From the NCBI RefSeq assembly GCF_000143145.1, contig NC_014313.1, positions 1,116,001 to 1,180,000 on the forward strand: a stretch of DNA of 64,000 nucleotides, written 5' to 3'. Position numbers and translations under genes: made by a program. How positions within the stretch are numbered: the first letter of the stretch is position 1; the number at the start of each line of letters is the position of its first letter. The notes beneath the pieces are model-generated. The model was not told the DNA's origin. It saw only the letters and a program-made list of their open reading frames with translations, and searched no databases. Shown one piece after another: positions 56,952 to 64,000 of the stretch. Origin of the DNA: Hyphomicrobium denitrificans ATCC 51888. GTDB lineage: Bacteria > Pseudomonadota > Alphaproteobacteria > Rhizobiales > Hyphomicrobiaceae.

Positions 56952-57623
56952 GTGCGCGCGCTCGTCGTTGAGGATGACAAGGATCTCAATCGCCAGCTGG
57001 CGGCGGCGCTCGCGGATGCGGGATTTGCCGTCGATACTGCAGCCGATGGGGAAGAGGGCTACTTTCTCGGCGATACCGAACCCTACGATGTCGTGATTTT
57101 GGACATCGGCCTGCCGAAGATCGACGGCATTTCAATTCTCGAACAATGGCGCCGCAGCGACCGCAAGATGCCGGTCATCCTGCTGACCGCCCGCGACCGC
57201 TGGAGCGACAAGGTCACCGGCATGGATGCGGGGGCGGACGACTATCTCGCCAAGCCGTTCCACATGGAAGAACTGCTCGCACGCGTCCGGGCGCAGATCC
57301 GGCGCGCCTCGGGTCATGTCAAATCCGAAATCGAATGCGGACCGATCCGTCTCGATACCAAGTCGGCGCGCGTGACGTGCGACGGACTTCCCGTCAAGCT
57401 GACGTCGCACGAATTCCGCCTGCTCGCTTATCTGATGCATCACAACGGCCGCGTCGTGTCGCGGACGGAACTGGTCGAGCATCTTTACGACCAGGACTTC
57501 GACCGGGATTCGAACACCATCGAGGTCTTCATCGGCCGCTTGCGAAAAAAAATCCCGGGCGACGTCATCCAGACCGTCCGTGGTCTCGGCTATCGCATGA
57601 GCCAAGGACCCGATGAGGCTTAA
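56952..57623 (+). CDS. OmpR/PhoP-family response regulator (FeuP-like)
   Basis: 223 residues. Receiver domain with VVEDDKDLNRQLAAALADAG, phospho-acceptor Asp in VVILDIGLPKIDG, and switch residues in LLTARDRWSDKVTGMDAGAD and YLAKPF. C-terminal winged helix (LTSHEFRLLAYLMHHNGRVV, DSNTIEVFIGRLRKKI, TVRGLGYRM). Starts at GTG 56952. Overlaps the kinase gene by 11 bp. PhoP/FeuP-type by similarity; FeuPQ controls cyclic glucan export in rhizobia. Confidence 0.93.
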   Translation: MRALVVEDDKDLNRQLAAALADAGFAVDTAADGEEGYFLGDTEPYDVVILDIGLPKIDGISILEQWRRSDRKMPVILLTARDRWSDKVTGMDAGADDYLAKPFHMEELLARVRAQIRRASGHVKSEIECGPIRLDTKSARVTCDGLPVKLTSHEFRLLAYLMHHNGRVVSRTELVEHLYDQDFDRDSNTIEVFIGRLRKKIPGDVIQTVRGLGYRMSQGPDEA

Positions 57624-58995
57624 CTCGCTCGCGTTGCGGCTGTTCGCGACCTCGGCGGCCTGGACGCTGCTGGCGCTGCCGCTTGCGGGTTACATCATCT
57701 ATTCTCTGTATCGCGATGACGTGCAGCTGAGCTTCGACGCGCAGCTCCGAAAACTGCTGACGCAGATCACCGTCGACAGCATGGGCACGAGCGGCGACGT
57801 TCCCGTCATTCCGCCGAACCTTTACGAGCCGCTGTTCGAGGTGACGCAGTCCGGCTGGTACTGGCAGATCCGTCCGATCGACGGCGCACCAGGGCGAACG
57901 CTGGTTTCTCCCTCGCTCGCGACCGCCGTGCTTCCCTCTCCCTATGAGCGCAGATTTCCGACCGACACGTCCGGCACGCGCTGGATGAATGTCCCGGGAC
58001 CGACGAACTCCACAATCCGCATTCTCGAATTCATCGATTCTCCGGGGCATGACCCCGAGAACACGAAATACTCGATCATTGTCGCGGGCCCGCTCGATTG
58101 GTTCGAAGCGACGGTGAAGAAATTCCGCACCCGTCTGACGAGCGCGCTGGCGCTGGTCGGTATCGGACTTCTGGCGGCGACGGTGTTTCAGGTGCGCTTC
58201 GGACTTTTGCCGTTGCGCCGCATCGAGCGTGGACTGGCGAGCATCCGGTCCGGCGAGGTTGAACGTCTCGAGGGGCAGCTTCCGGCCGAGATCGAACCGC
58301 TGCAGACCGAACTCAACGCGCTCATCGATTCCAATCAGGACATCATCGAACGTGCCCGAACGCAGGTCGGTAATCTGGCGCACGCCCTGAAGACGCCGCT
58401 TGCGGTGATCACCAATGAGGCGCGCGATGATCGCTCGAAGCTTGGCGATAAAGTCGCCGAGCAGGCGCAATTGATGCGCGATCAGATCAGCCATTATCTC
58501 GACCGGGCACGGATGGCCGCGCGGGCAGGCGCCATCGGCCGTGTCACGCCGGTCGACCCCACGGTCGAGCCGCTGGTGCGCGCGATCGAACGTATTCACG
58601 GCGAAAAAGGCATCGCGATTTCCTTCTCCGTGCAGCCCGGCGCGCAATTCCAGGGCGAGAAGCAGGATCTCGAGGAGATGCTCGGCAATCTGCTCGACAA
58701 TGCCTGCAAGTGGGGCAAAGCCCACGCCTATCTGGCGGCGACCGTCGATGCCCCGGCGACTGCGCCTCGGCGGAAGCGGCTCAGAATCACGATCGAGGAT
58801 GACGGTCCTGGTCTTTCGGCCGAGCAACGCGCCAAGATCGGCAAGCGCGGCCTGCGCCTCGATGAGACCAAACCCGGCTCGGGACTTGGCCTGTCGATCG
58901 TCAGCGATCTTGCCACGTCATACCGGGGGAGCCTGGCATTGGACGCCTCCGAGCATGGGGGTCTCAAAGCCATTCTAGAGCTTCCGGCGGCCTAG
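57613..58995 (+). CDS. sensor histidine kinase (PhoQ/FeuQ-like)
   Basis: 460 residues. Membrane segments at ~8-30 (SAAWTLLALPLAGYIIYSLY) and ~178-200 (ALALVGIGLLAATVFQVRFG), a ~145-residue periplasmic sensor between, H-box NLAHALKTPLAVITNEA with the phospho-accepting His, and ATPase motifs NLLDNACKWGK (N box), EDDGPGLSAEQR and GSGLGLSIVSDLA. Forms an operon with the response regulator, 11-bp overlap. Ligand unknown. Confidence 0.93.
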   Translation: MRLNSLALRLFATSAAWTLLALPLAGYIIYSLYRDDVQLSFDAQLRKLLTQITVDSMGTSGDVPVIPPNLYEPLFEVTQSGWYWQIRPIDGAPGRTLVSPSLATAVLPSPYERRFPTDTSGTRWMNVPGPTNSTIRILEFIDSPGHDPENTKYSIIVAGPLDWFEATVKKFRTRLTSALALVGIGLLAATVFQVRFGLLPLRRIERGLASIRSGEVERLEGQLPAEIEPLQTELNALIDSNQDIIERARTQVGNLAHALKTPLAVITNEARDDRSKLGDKVAEQAQLMRDQISHYLDRARMAARAGAIGRVTPVDPTVEPLVRAIERIHGEKGIAISFSVQPGAQFQGEKQDLEEMLGNLLDNACKWGKAHAYLAATVDAPATAPRRKRLRITIEDDGPGLSAEQRAKIGKRGLRLDETKPGSGLGLSIVSDLATSYRGSLALDASEHGGLKAILELPAA

Positions 58996-59195
58996 AGGGC
59001 TGTTGTTCCGTTATTTGTGCTCGGTTCGCGTGTTGCCGGACGGCATCATCGACAAGTGTCGTTTGTTCGCCCGAATTGTGGTGGATTTCTGCCTTGTCGC
59101 GCGCACAATATCGGTCTAGCCAACATAAGGGACACGCGCCGGATCGGGTCGCCCCATCGGGCATGGCGCGAGGGAAAACGGGAACGAGGTTCGCC

Positions 59196-59672
59196 ATGCG
59201 CGTCGTGCGCTTTTCGATTCCGCTGATGGCGGTCGCCATGCTGGCCGGGTGCAGCAATGGCCAGGGCGGCATAGATAATCAGAATACGGGGCTCGTTCTC
59301 GGCAGCGTCGCCGGCGGGCTCGTCGGCAATCAGTTCGGCAAGGGCAGCGGCAACGTCGCCGCGACCGTTGCTGGCGCCGTCGTCGGCGGCATTGTCGGCA
59401 GCCAGATCGGCAAGAATCTCGACGAACGCGACCGGCGTCTTGCCGAGGAAGCGGAATTCGATGCGCTCGAGCGCGGACAGTCCGGCGTTTCGCGCCAGTG
59501 GCGTGATCCCGACACCGGCCATTACGGCGAGGTTGTTCCGAGCCGTCCTTACAAGCGCGGCGTCGCCGACTGCCGCGACTACACGCATACCGTCTACGTC
59601 GACGGACGGCCGCAACAGATGCGCGGCACGGCCTGCCGGGGTCAGGATGGGACGTGGCAAGGCGTCGGCTGA
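59196..59672 (+). CDS. glycine-zipper lipoprotein (17 kDa surface antigen type)
   Basis: 158 residues. Lipobox LAGC after an N-terminal signal (VVRFSIPLMAVAMLAGC), then a glycine-zipper 2TM region (LVLGSVAGGLVGNQFGKGSG, VAGAVVGGIVGSQIGKNLDE) and a C-terminal domain SRQWRDPDTGHYGEVVPSRP, RDYTHTVYVDGRPQQMRGTA. Rickettsial 17 kDa antigen family; outer-membrane lipoprotein. GAGG 7 nt before ATG 59196. Confidence 0.9.
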   Translation: MRVVRFSIPLMAVAMLAGCSNGQGGIDNQNTGLVLGSVAGGLVGNQFGKGSGNVAATVAGAVVGGIVGSQIGKNLDERDRRLAEEAEFDALERGQSGVSRQWRDPDTGHYGEVVPSRPYKRGVADCRDYTHTVYVDGRPQQMRGTACRGQDGTWQGVG

Positions 59673-59818
59673 TGACGCCGCGTGCACTGCAGAAGTGCGC
59701 TGTGGCCACCATCGAGGTTAAGTCACATCCGCGACAGAAGCGCTGAAACGGGCAGTGCTGACTTGCCTGCCCGCCGCCGCGATCCTATTCCGTTTCTAAA
59801 GTCGAGGAACGCGCGGCG

Positions 59819-61006
59819 ATGGTTTTCTGGATCCTAGTGGCCTGTCTTGTGGCGGTGGTGACGCTTGTCATCACGCGCCCGCTGCTCAGAGCTTCGCCGA
59901 AAACGGTCGAGGACCCGGACGCCGTCACGGCGGCCGCCGATATCGCGGTCTACAAGGATCAGCTCAAGGAAGTCGCAGCCGATGAGGCAAGCGGCACTCT
60001 TGCGTCGGAAGAAGCGGAAAGCGCCCGTTCCGAAATCGCGCGGCGGCTGCTTCGCTCGACCGCAGACAAAGACCGGATCGATACGGCTGAGCTTCCTAAG
60101 CGGGCGAGTTTTGCCGCCTACGCGTCGATCCTGACGTCAATCGCGCTGCCGATCGTCAGCCTCGGGCTTTATCTCGCGTACGGAGCACCGGGAATGCCGG
60201 GCGATCCGCTGAGCACTCGGCTCGCGCAACGAGAGAACTCCAACAACCCGAACGATCTCGTCGCCAAGGTCGAGGAGCGGCTTCGCGCGCACCCCGAGGA
60301 CGGTACGGGCTGGGGCGTGATCGCGCCGGTCTATTACGCGATGGGTCGCTATGCCGACGCGGCGAACGCCTACGCCAACGCAATCCGCATCGTCGGCGAA
60401 TCCCCGGACCGGCTGCAAGGTTTCGCGAACGCGAGAATCCGGCTCGAGAACGGCGTCATTCCGGAAGACGCGCGCAAGACGCTCGAACGTCTGCTGGTGA
60501 TTGCTCCCGAGAGAAAAGAACCTCGCATCTGGCTGGCGCTCGCAAAGGAGCAGGACGGCAAGCTGGCGGAAGCCGCAGCCGACTATCGCAAGCTGATCGA
60601 GGAGGCGCCGACCGACGCGCCATGGCGGCAAATGCTCGAAGCGCGCCTCGCCAATCTGACATCCGCAGACGGCAAGCCGCCTTCGGTGCTAGCGCTGCCG
60701 AAGAAAGACGCGGGCGACACGTCCATGCCTCGGCCTCCGGAGGGATCGCCGTCGGCGGTCATGTCGATGACGCCGGAGCAGCGCCAAGCCTTCATCACGC
60801 AAATGGTCGATGGGCTGGCGGCGCGCCTCAAAACCGACGGCACGGACGCGGCAGGCTGGCTGAAGCTCATTCGCGCCTATCAGGTTCTCGGACGACAGGA
60901 CGATGCGGTGAAGGCCTTGTCGGATGCGCGGACCAATCTCAAAAACGATCAGGTCGGCCTGGCGCGCGTCGATGATCTCGCGCGCGAGCTCGGACTTGGA
61001 GGCTGA
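59819..61006 (+). CDS. ccmI: cytochrome c maturation protein CcmI (CycH)
   Basis: 395 residues. N-terminal membrane segment (FWILVACLVAVVTLVITRPLL), cytoplasmic loop with YKDQLKEVAADEASGTLASE, second membrane segment (ASILTSIALPIVSLGLYLAY), then periplasmic TPRs (GWGVIAPVYYAMGRYADAAN, PRIWLALAKEQDGKLAEAAA). CcmI chaperones apocytochrome c for heme ligation. First of four ccm genes in order I-E-F-H, the usual alphaproteobacterial arrangement. GAGGA before the ATG. Confidence 0.94.
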   Translation: MVFWILVACLVAVVTLVITRPLLRASPKTVEDPDAVTAAADIAVYKDQLKEVAADEASGTLASEEAESARSEIARRLLRSTADKDRIDTAELPKRASFAAYASILTSIALPIVSLGLYLAYGAPGMPGDPLSTRLAQRENSNNPNDLVAKVEERLRAHPEDGTGWGVIAPVYYAMGRYADAANAYANAIRIVGESPDRLQGFANARIRLENGVIPEDARKTLERLLVIAPERKEPRIWLALAKEQDGKLAEAAADYRKLIEEAPTDAPWRQMLEARLANLTSADGKPPSVLALPKKDAGDTSMPRPPEGSPSAVMSMTPEQRQAFITQMVDGLAARLKTDGTDAAGWLKLIRAYQVLGRQDDAVKALSDARTNLKNDQVGLARVDDLARELGLGG

Positions 61007-61029
61007 AGCGCGATGGAAGCGGGTATCGA

Positions 61030-61497
61030 ATGACACGGAAACAAAAGCGCGGCGTTCTGATCGGTGGTGGCGTTGCGACGCTCGCGGTCGCGCTGATCCT
61101 CGTGCTCTTCGCGCTGAAGGATAGCGTCGTCTTCTTTCATACGCCGAGCGACATCGCCGAAAAGGGCGTGCCGAGCGGCCAGCGCATCAGGCTCGGCGGT
61201 CTCGTTGAAAACGGCTCGGTCGTGCGCGAGGGAACGACGATCAAATTCAAGGTGACCGACACCTTGAAGGAAATCCCCGTGACATTCACCGGCGTTCTGC
61301 CCGATCTATTCCGGGAAGGGCAGGGCGTCGTCGCCGAGGGCGTGCTCGATGGCGACGGCGACTTCAAGGCCGACAGCGTGCTCGCCAAGCACGACGAGAA
61401 TTACATGCCGCGAGAGGTCGCGAACGCTCTGGAAGAAAGGGGCGTGAAACTTGGTTCGGGCGCGCATCCCTCGGGTGCCAAAACCGAGACGCCTTAA
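61030..61497 (+). CDS. ccmE: heme chaperone CcmE (CycJ)
   Basis: 155 residues. One membrane anchor (GVLIGGGVATLAVALILVLF) and an OB-fold periplasmic domain (RIRLGGLVENGSVVREGTTI, VTFTGVLPDLFREGQGVVAE) with the heme-linking His in LAKHDENYMPREV. Carries heme from CcmABCD to CcmF/H. 23 bp after ccmI and 12 bp before ccmF. Confidence 0.96.
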   Translation: MTRKQKRGVLIGGGVATLAVALILVLFALKDSVVFFHTPSDIAEKGVPSGQRIRLGGLVENGSVVREGTTIKFKVTDTLKEIPVTFTGVLPDLFREGQGVVAEGVLDGDGDFKADSVLAKHDENYMPREVANALEERGVKLGSGAHPSGAKTETP

Positions 61498-61509
61498 GGA
61501 GGCCATGCC

Positions 61510-63492
61510 ATGATCATCGAGTTCGGACACTTCGCATTGATCCTGGCGCTGCTCGTCGCCGTGGTGCAGGTCGTCCTGCCGATGGCCGGCGCATCTCTCA
61601 AAGACGAACGTATGATGCGCGTCGCCGAGCCTGCCGCCGTCTCGCAGTTCATCCTGCTTGCGATCGCCTTCGTAGCGTTGATGCACGCTTATGTGACGTC
61701 GGACTTCTCGGTCGCGAACGTCGCGGAGAACTCGCATTCGACGAAGCCACTGATCTACAAAATGGCCGGCGTCTGGGGCAATCACGAAGGCTCGATGCTG
61801 CTTTGGGTGCTGATCCTGGCCCTGTTCGGCGCTGCCGTCGCGCTGTTCGGCACGAACCTTCCGCCGAGCTTGCGCGCACGCGTTCTTTCGGTGCAGGCAT
61901 CGATCGCCGTCGCGTTTCTGCTGTTCTCGATCCTGACGTCGAACCCGTTTCTGCGTCTCGTCCCGGCGCCATCCGACGGGCGCGGATTGAATCCGATCCT
62001 GCAAGACCCTGCGTTGGCGTTTCATCCGCCGTTTCTCTACACAGGCTACGTCGGCTTCTCGATCGCGTTTTCGTTTGCAATTGCCGCGCTGATCGAAGGC
62101 CGCATCGACGCCGCATGGGCGCGCTGGGTCAGGCCGTGGACGCTCGCCGCGTGGATGTTTCTGACGATCGGCATTTCGATGGGGTCGTGGTGGGCGTATT
62201 ACGAACTCGGTTGGGGCGGCTGGTGGTTCTGGGACCCGGTCGAGAACGCGTCCTTCATGCCTTGGCTCGCGGGGACCGCGCTGCTGCATTCCGCGCTCGT
62301 GATGGAAAAACGCGAAGCACTGAAAGTATGGACGGTGCTGCTCGCGATCCTGACGTTCTCTCTGTCTCTGATGGGGACGTTCATCGTGCGCTCCGGCGTG
62401 CTGACGTCGGTGCATTCGTTCGCGGTCGATCCAGCGCGCGGCGTGTTCATCCTCGCCATCCTGATTTTGTTCACGGGCGGCGGGCTGGCGCTATTTGCGT
62501 TGCGCGCGAGCGAGATGCAGACCGGTGGCATCTTCCAGCCGATCAGCCGCGAGGGCAGCCTCGTACTGAACAACCTGCTGCTTGTTACCGCGACCGCGAC
62601 CGTTCTCGTCGGCACGCTTTATCCGATGGCGCTCGAAGGTCTGACGGGTGAGAAAATTTCGGTCGGTCCGCCGTTCTTTGATTCGACGTTCGGTCCGCTG
62701 ATGATTCCGCTGCTGCTGGCGCTTCCCATCGGTCCGATGCTCGCGTGGAAACGCGGCGATCTCGCAGGTGTCATGCAGCGTTTGGCTTTCGCCGTGCTGG
62801 CCGCGATCATCGCGATCGTCGCCACCTATGCCGTGGGCCATCGCGGCCCGTGGCTGGCGCCGTTCGGCATCGGTCTCGGCGTTTACGTGATGATGGGCGC
62901 GATTGCGGAATGGGCGAGCCGCATCAAGCTTGCTCAGGCGCCGGTGTCGGAAAGTTTCCGACGCGCTCGTAATCTCCCGCGCTCCGCCTACGGAACGCTG
63001 CTTGCGCATTTCGGCGTCGGCATGCTTGTCGTCGGCATCATCGCGACGAGCGCCTATCGCGAGGAACATATCCTCGTCATGAAGCCCGGCCAGACACTTT
63101 CAGTGGCTGGCTATGACGTGAAGTTCACAGGCTTCGAAAGCGGTCGCGGGCCGAACTATCGCGAAGACTTCGCGGACTTCGATGTCATGCGCAGCGGCAC
63201 ATCGATCGGACGTTTGCGTCCGTCAAAGCGGCTCTACGATGCTCCGCCGCAGCCGACAACGGAAGCCGGCATCCACGCGTCCTGGCGCGGCGATCTCTAT
63301 CTCGTCATCGGCGATTCACAGCCGGATGGAGGCTACGCGGTGCGCGCGTACTTCAATCCGCTGGTGCGCTTCATCTGGCTTGGTACGCTGATCATGTTCC
63401 TCGGCGGCGGCATTTCGCTTTCCGACCGGCGGCTGCGGATCGGCGTTCCGGCGGGTCGGGGACGGCGTGCGATCGCCGTTCCAGCGGAGTAA
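61510..63492 (+). CDS. ccmF: cytochrome c heme lyase subunit CcmF (CycK)
   Basis: 660 residues with about 14 membrane segments. The tryptophan-rich motif WGGWWFWDPVENASFMPW, upstream MAGVWGNHEGSMLLWVLIL, FHPPFLYTGYVGFSIAF and FIVRSGVLTSVHSFAVDP are diagnostic. Reduces and transfers heme to apocytochrome c with CcmH/I. Length is normal for the family; no frame break. Confidence 0.96.
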   Translation: MIIEFGHFALILALLVAVVQVVLPMAGASLKDERMMRVAEPAAVSQFILLAIAFVALMHAYVTSDFSVANVAENSHSTKPLIYKMAGVWGNHEGSMLLWVLILALFGAAVALFGTNLPPSLRARVLSVQASIAVAFLLFSILTSNPFLRLVPAPSDGRGLNPILQDPALAFHPPFLYTGYVGFSIAFSFAIAALIEGRIDAAWARWVRPWTLAAWMFLTIGISMGSWWAYYELGWGGWWFWDPVENASFMPWLAGTALLHSALVMEKREALKVWTVLLAILTFSLSLMGTFIVRSGVLTSVHSFAVDPARGVFILAILILFTGGGLALFALRASEMQTGGIFQPISREGSLVLNNLLLVTATATVLVGTLYPMALEGLTGEKISVGPPFFDSTFGPLMIPLLLALPIGPMLAWKRGDLAGVMQRLAFAVLAAIIAIVATYAVGHRGPWLAPFGIGLGVYVMMGAIAEWASRIKLAQAPVSESFRRARNLPRSAYGTLLAHFGVGMLVVGIIATSAYREEHILVMKPGQTLSVAGYDVKFTGFESGRGPNYREDFADFDVMRSGTSIGRLRPSKRLYDAPPQPTTEAGIHASWRGDLYLVIGDSQPDGGYAVRAYFNPLVRFIWLGTLIMFLGGGISLSDRRLRIGVPAGRGRRAIAVPAE

Positions 63493-63498
63493 CGCGCG

Positions 63499-63969
63499 AT
63501 GCGGCGGCTATTTGCGATTGCGGTTTTTGCGATGGCGATCGTCGCCAACGCTGCGGGCGTGCTTGCCGTTCAACCTGGTGAAATGCTGTCCGACCCCGCG
63601 CTGGAAAAGCGGGCGCGAACGATTTCGTCCGAGTTGCGCTGCCTCGTCTGCCAAAATGAATCGATCGATGACAGCGATGCCCCACTCGCAGCGGATTTGC
63701 GCCGTCTCGTGCGCGAACGCCTCGTGGCTCACGATAGCGATGCACAAGTCATCGACTACGTCGTCGCTCGCTACGGCGAATTCGTGCTGTTGCGGCCGCG
63801 CTTTCAGTTGTCGACGCTGCTGCTCTGGCTGACGCCCATTCTGGTGTTCATCGCGGGGCTGACGTTGGCGGCGCGGGCCGCGGCGAGACCGAAGGCTGCT
63901 CCAAGTGCGGCGCTTTCGGATGACGAGAAAGACAAGCTCTCGAAAATCCTTTCCAGCGACCAAAGCTAG
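63499..63969 (+). CDS. ccmH: cytochrome c maturation thioredoxin-like CcmH (CycL)
   Basis: 156 residues. Signal peptide, redox motif LRCLVCQNESIDDSDAPLAA (LRCxxCQ), RLVRERLVAHDSDAQVIDYV, YGEFVLLRPRF and a C-terminal membrane helix (LLWLTPILVFIAGLTLAARA). It reduces the CXXCH cysteines of apocytochrome c. 6 bp after ccmF. The short non-fused alphaproteobacterial form, with the TPR part supplied by CcmI. The window ends 31 bp after its stop. Confidence 0.95.
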   Translation: MRRLFAIAVFAMAIVANAAGVLAVQPGEMLSDPALEKRARTISSELRCLVCQNESIDDSDAPLAADLRRLVRERLVAHDSDAQVIDYVVARYGEFVLLRPRFQLSTLLLWLTPILVFIAGLTLAARAAARPKAAPSAALSDDEKDKLSKILSSDQS

Positions 63970-64000
63970 CGAGCGCGATCCTCTCGCACTGTCGACGCTC

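Overview
The window looks like chromosomal DNA of a Hyphomicrobium-like alphaproteobacterium (Hyphomicrobiales). This rests on GC-rich coding, a MucR/Ros regulator, a PhoPQ/FeuPQ-type two-component pair, small DUF families typical of the order, a System I cytochrome c maturation operon (ccmI-ccmE-ccmF-ccmH) and, above all, a co-linear gene transfer agent (GTA) structural cluster of the Rhodobacter capsulatus type. No transposase, integrase, CRISPR array or rRNA was seen; there is one tRNA-Arg.

Layout. 0-5.2 kb: end of a GGDEF-EAL protein, then a two-enzyme bacterial NHEJ locus (Ku, with LigD split into a PE-polymerase and a separate ligase). 5.4-11.6 kb: small conserved genes, an Nramp-family transporter, secreted and PRC-barrel proteins, an SDR. 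11.8-25.5 kb: tRNA-Arg, an L,D-transpeptidase, cystathionine beta-lyase, an orphan amino-acid binding protein, a two-gene VWA locus, nitroreductase, NAD kinase, CutA and a membrane protein with a possible DNA-binding tail. 25.6-37.0 kb: oligopeptidase, MucR, a DnaA-domain gene and a DUF6456 gene that match the two halves of the GTA activator GafA (gafY/gafZ-like), SufE, PBP1A and small DUF genes.

37.3-56.5 kb: the GTA cluster in canonical order: small terminase candidate, large terminase, portal, prohead protease, capsid, head-tail connectors, major tail protein, chaperones, tape measure, four tip/baseplate genes, then a fused endolysin with a C-terminal membrane segment. 56.6-59.7 kb: secreted protein, response regulator, sensor kinase, lipoprotein. 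59.8 kb to the end: ccmIEFH.

Three linked observations stand out. (1) The GTA portal protein has a long C-terminal extension preceded by a GRFT-type linker and followed by a small gene; the same tail plus small gene is repeated immediately downstream with part of the portal 3' end, and a third portal remnant follows. This is the layout of a polymorphic toxin/immunity locus grafted onto a GTA head protein. (2) Thirteen copies of a 41-nt nested palindrome with an A-rich tail lie between 37.3 and 47.2 kb and nowhere else that I could see. Several are read in frame inside the terminase and portal genes, in more than one frame, and their arms covary. (3) A 13-bp site forms an inverted pair in front of the gafYZ-like genes and recurs with one mismatch just upstream of the GTA cluster, suggesting a shared control site.
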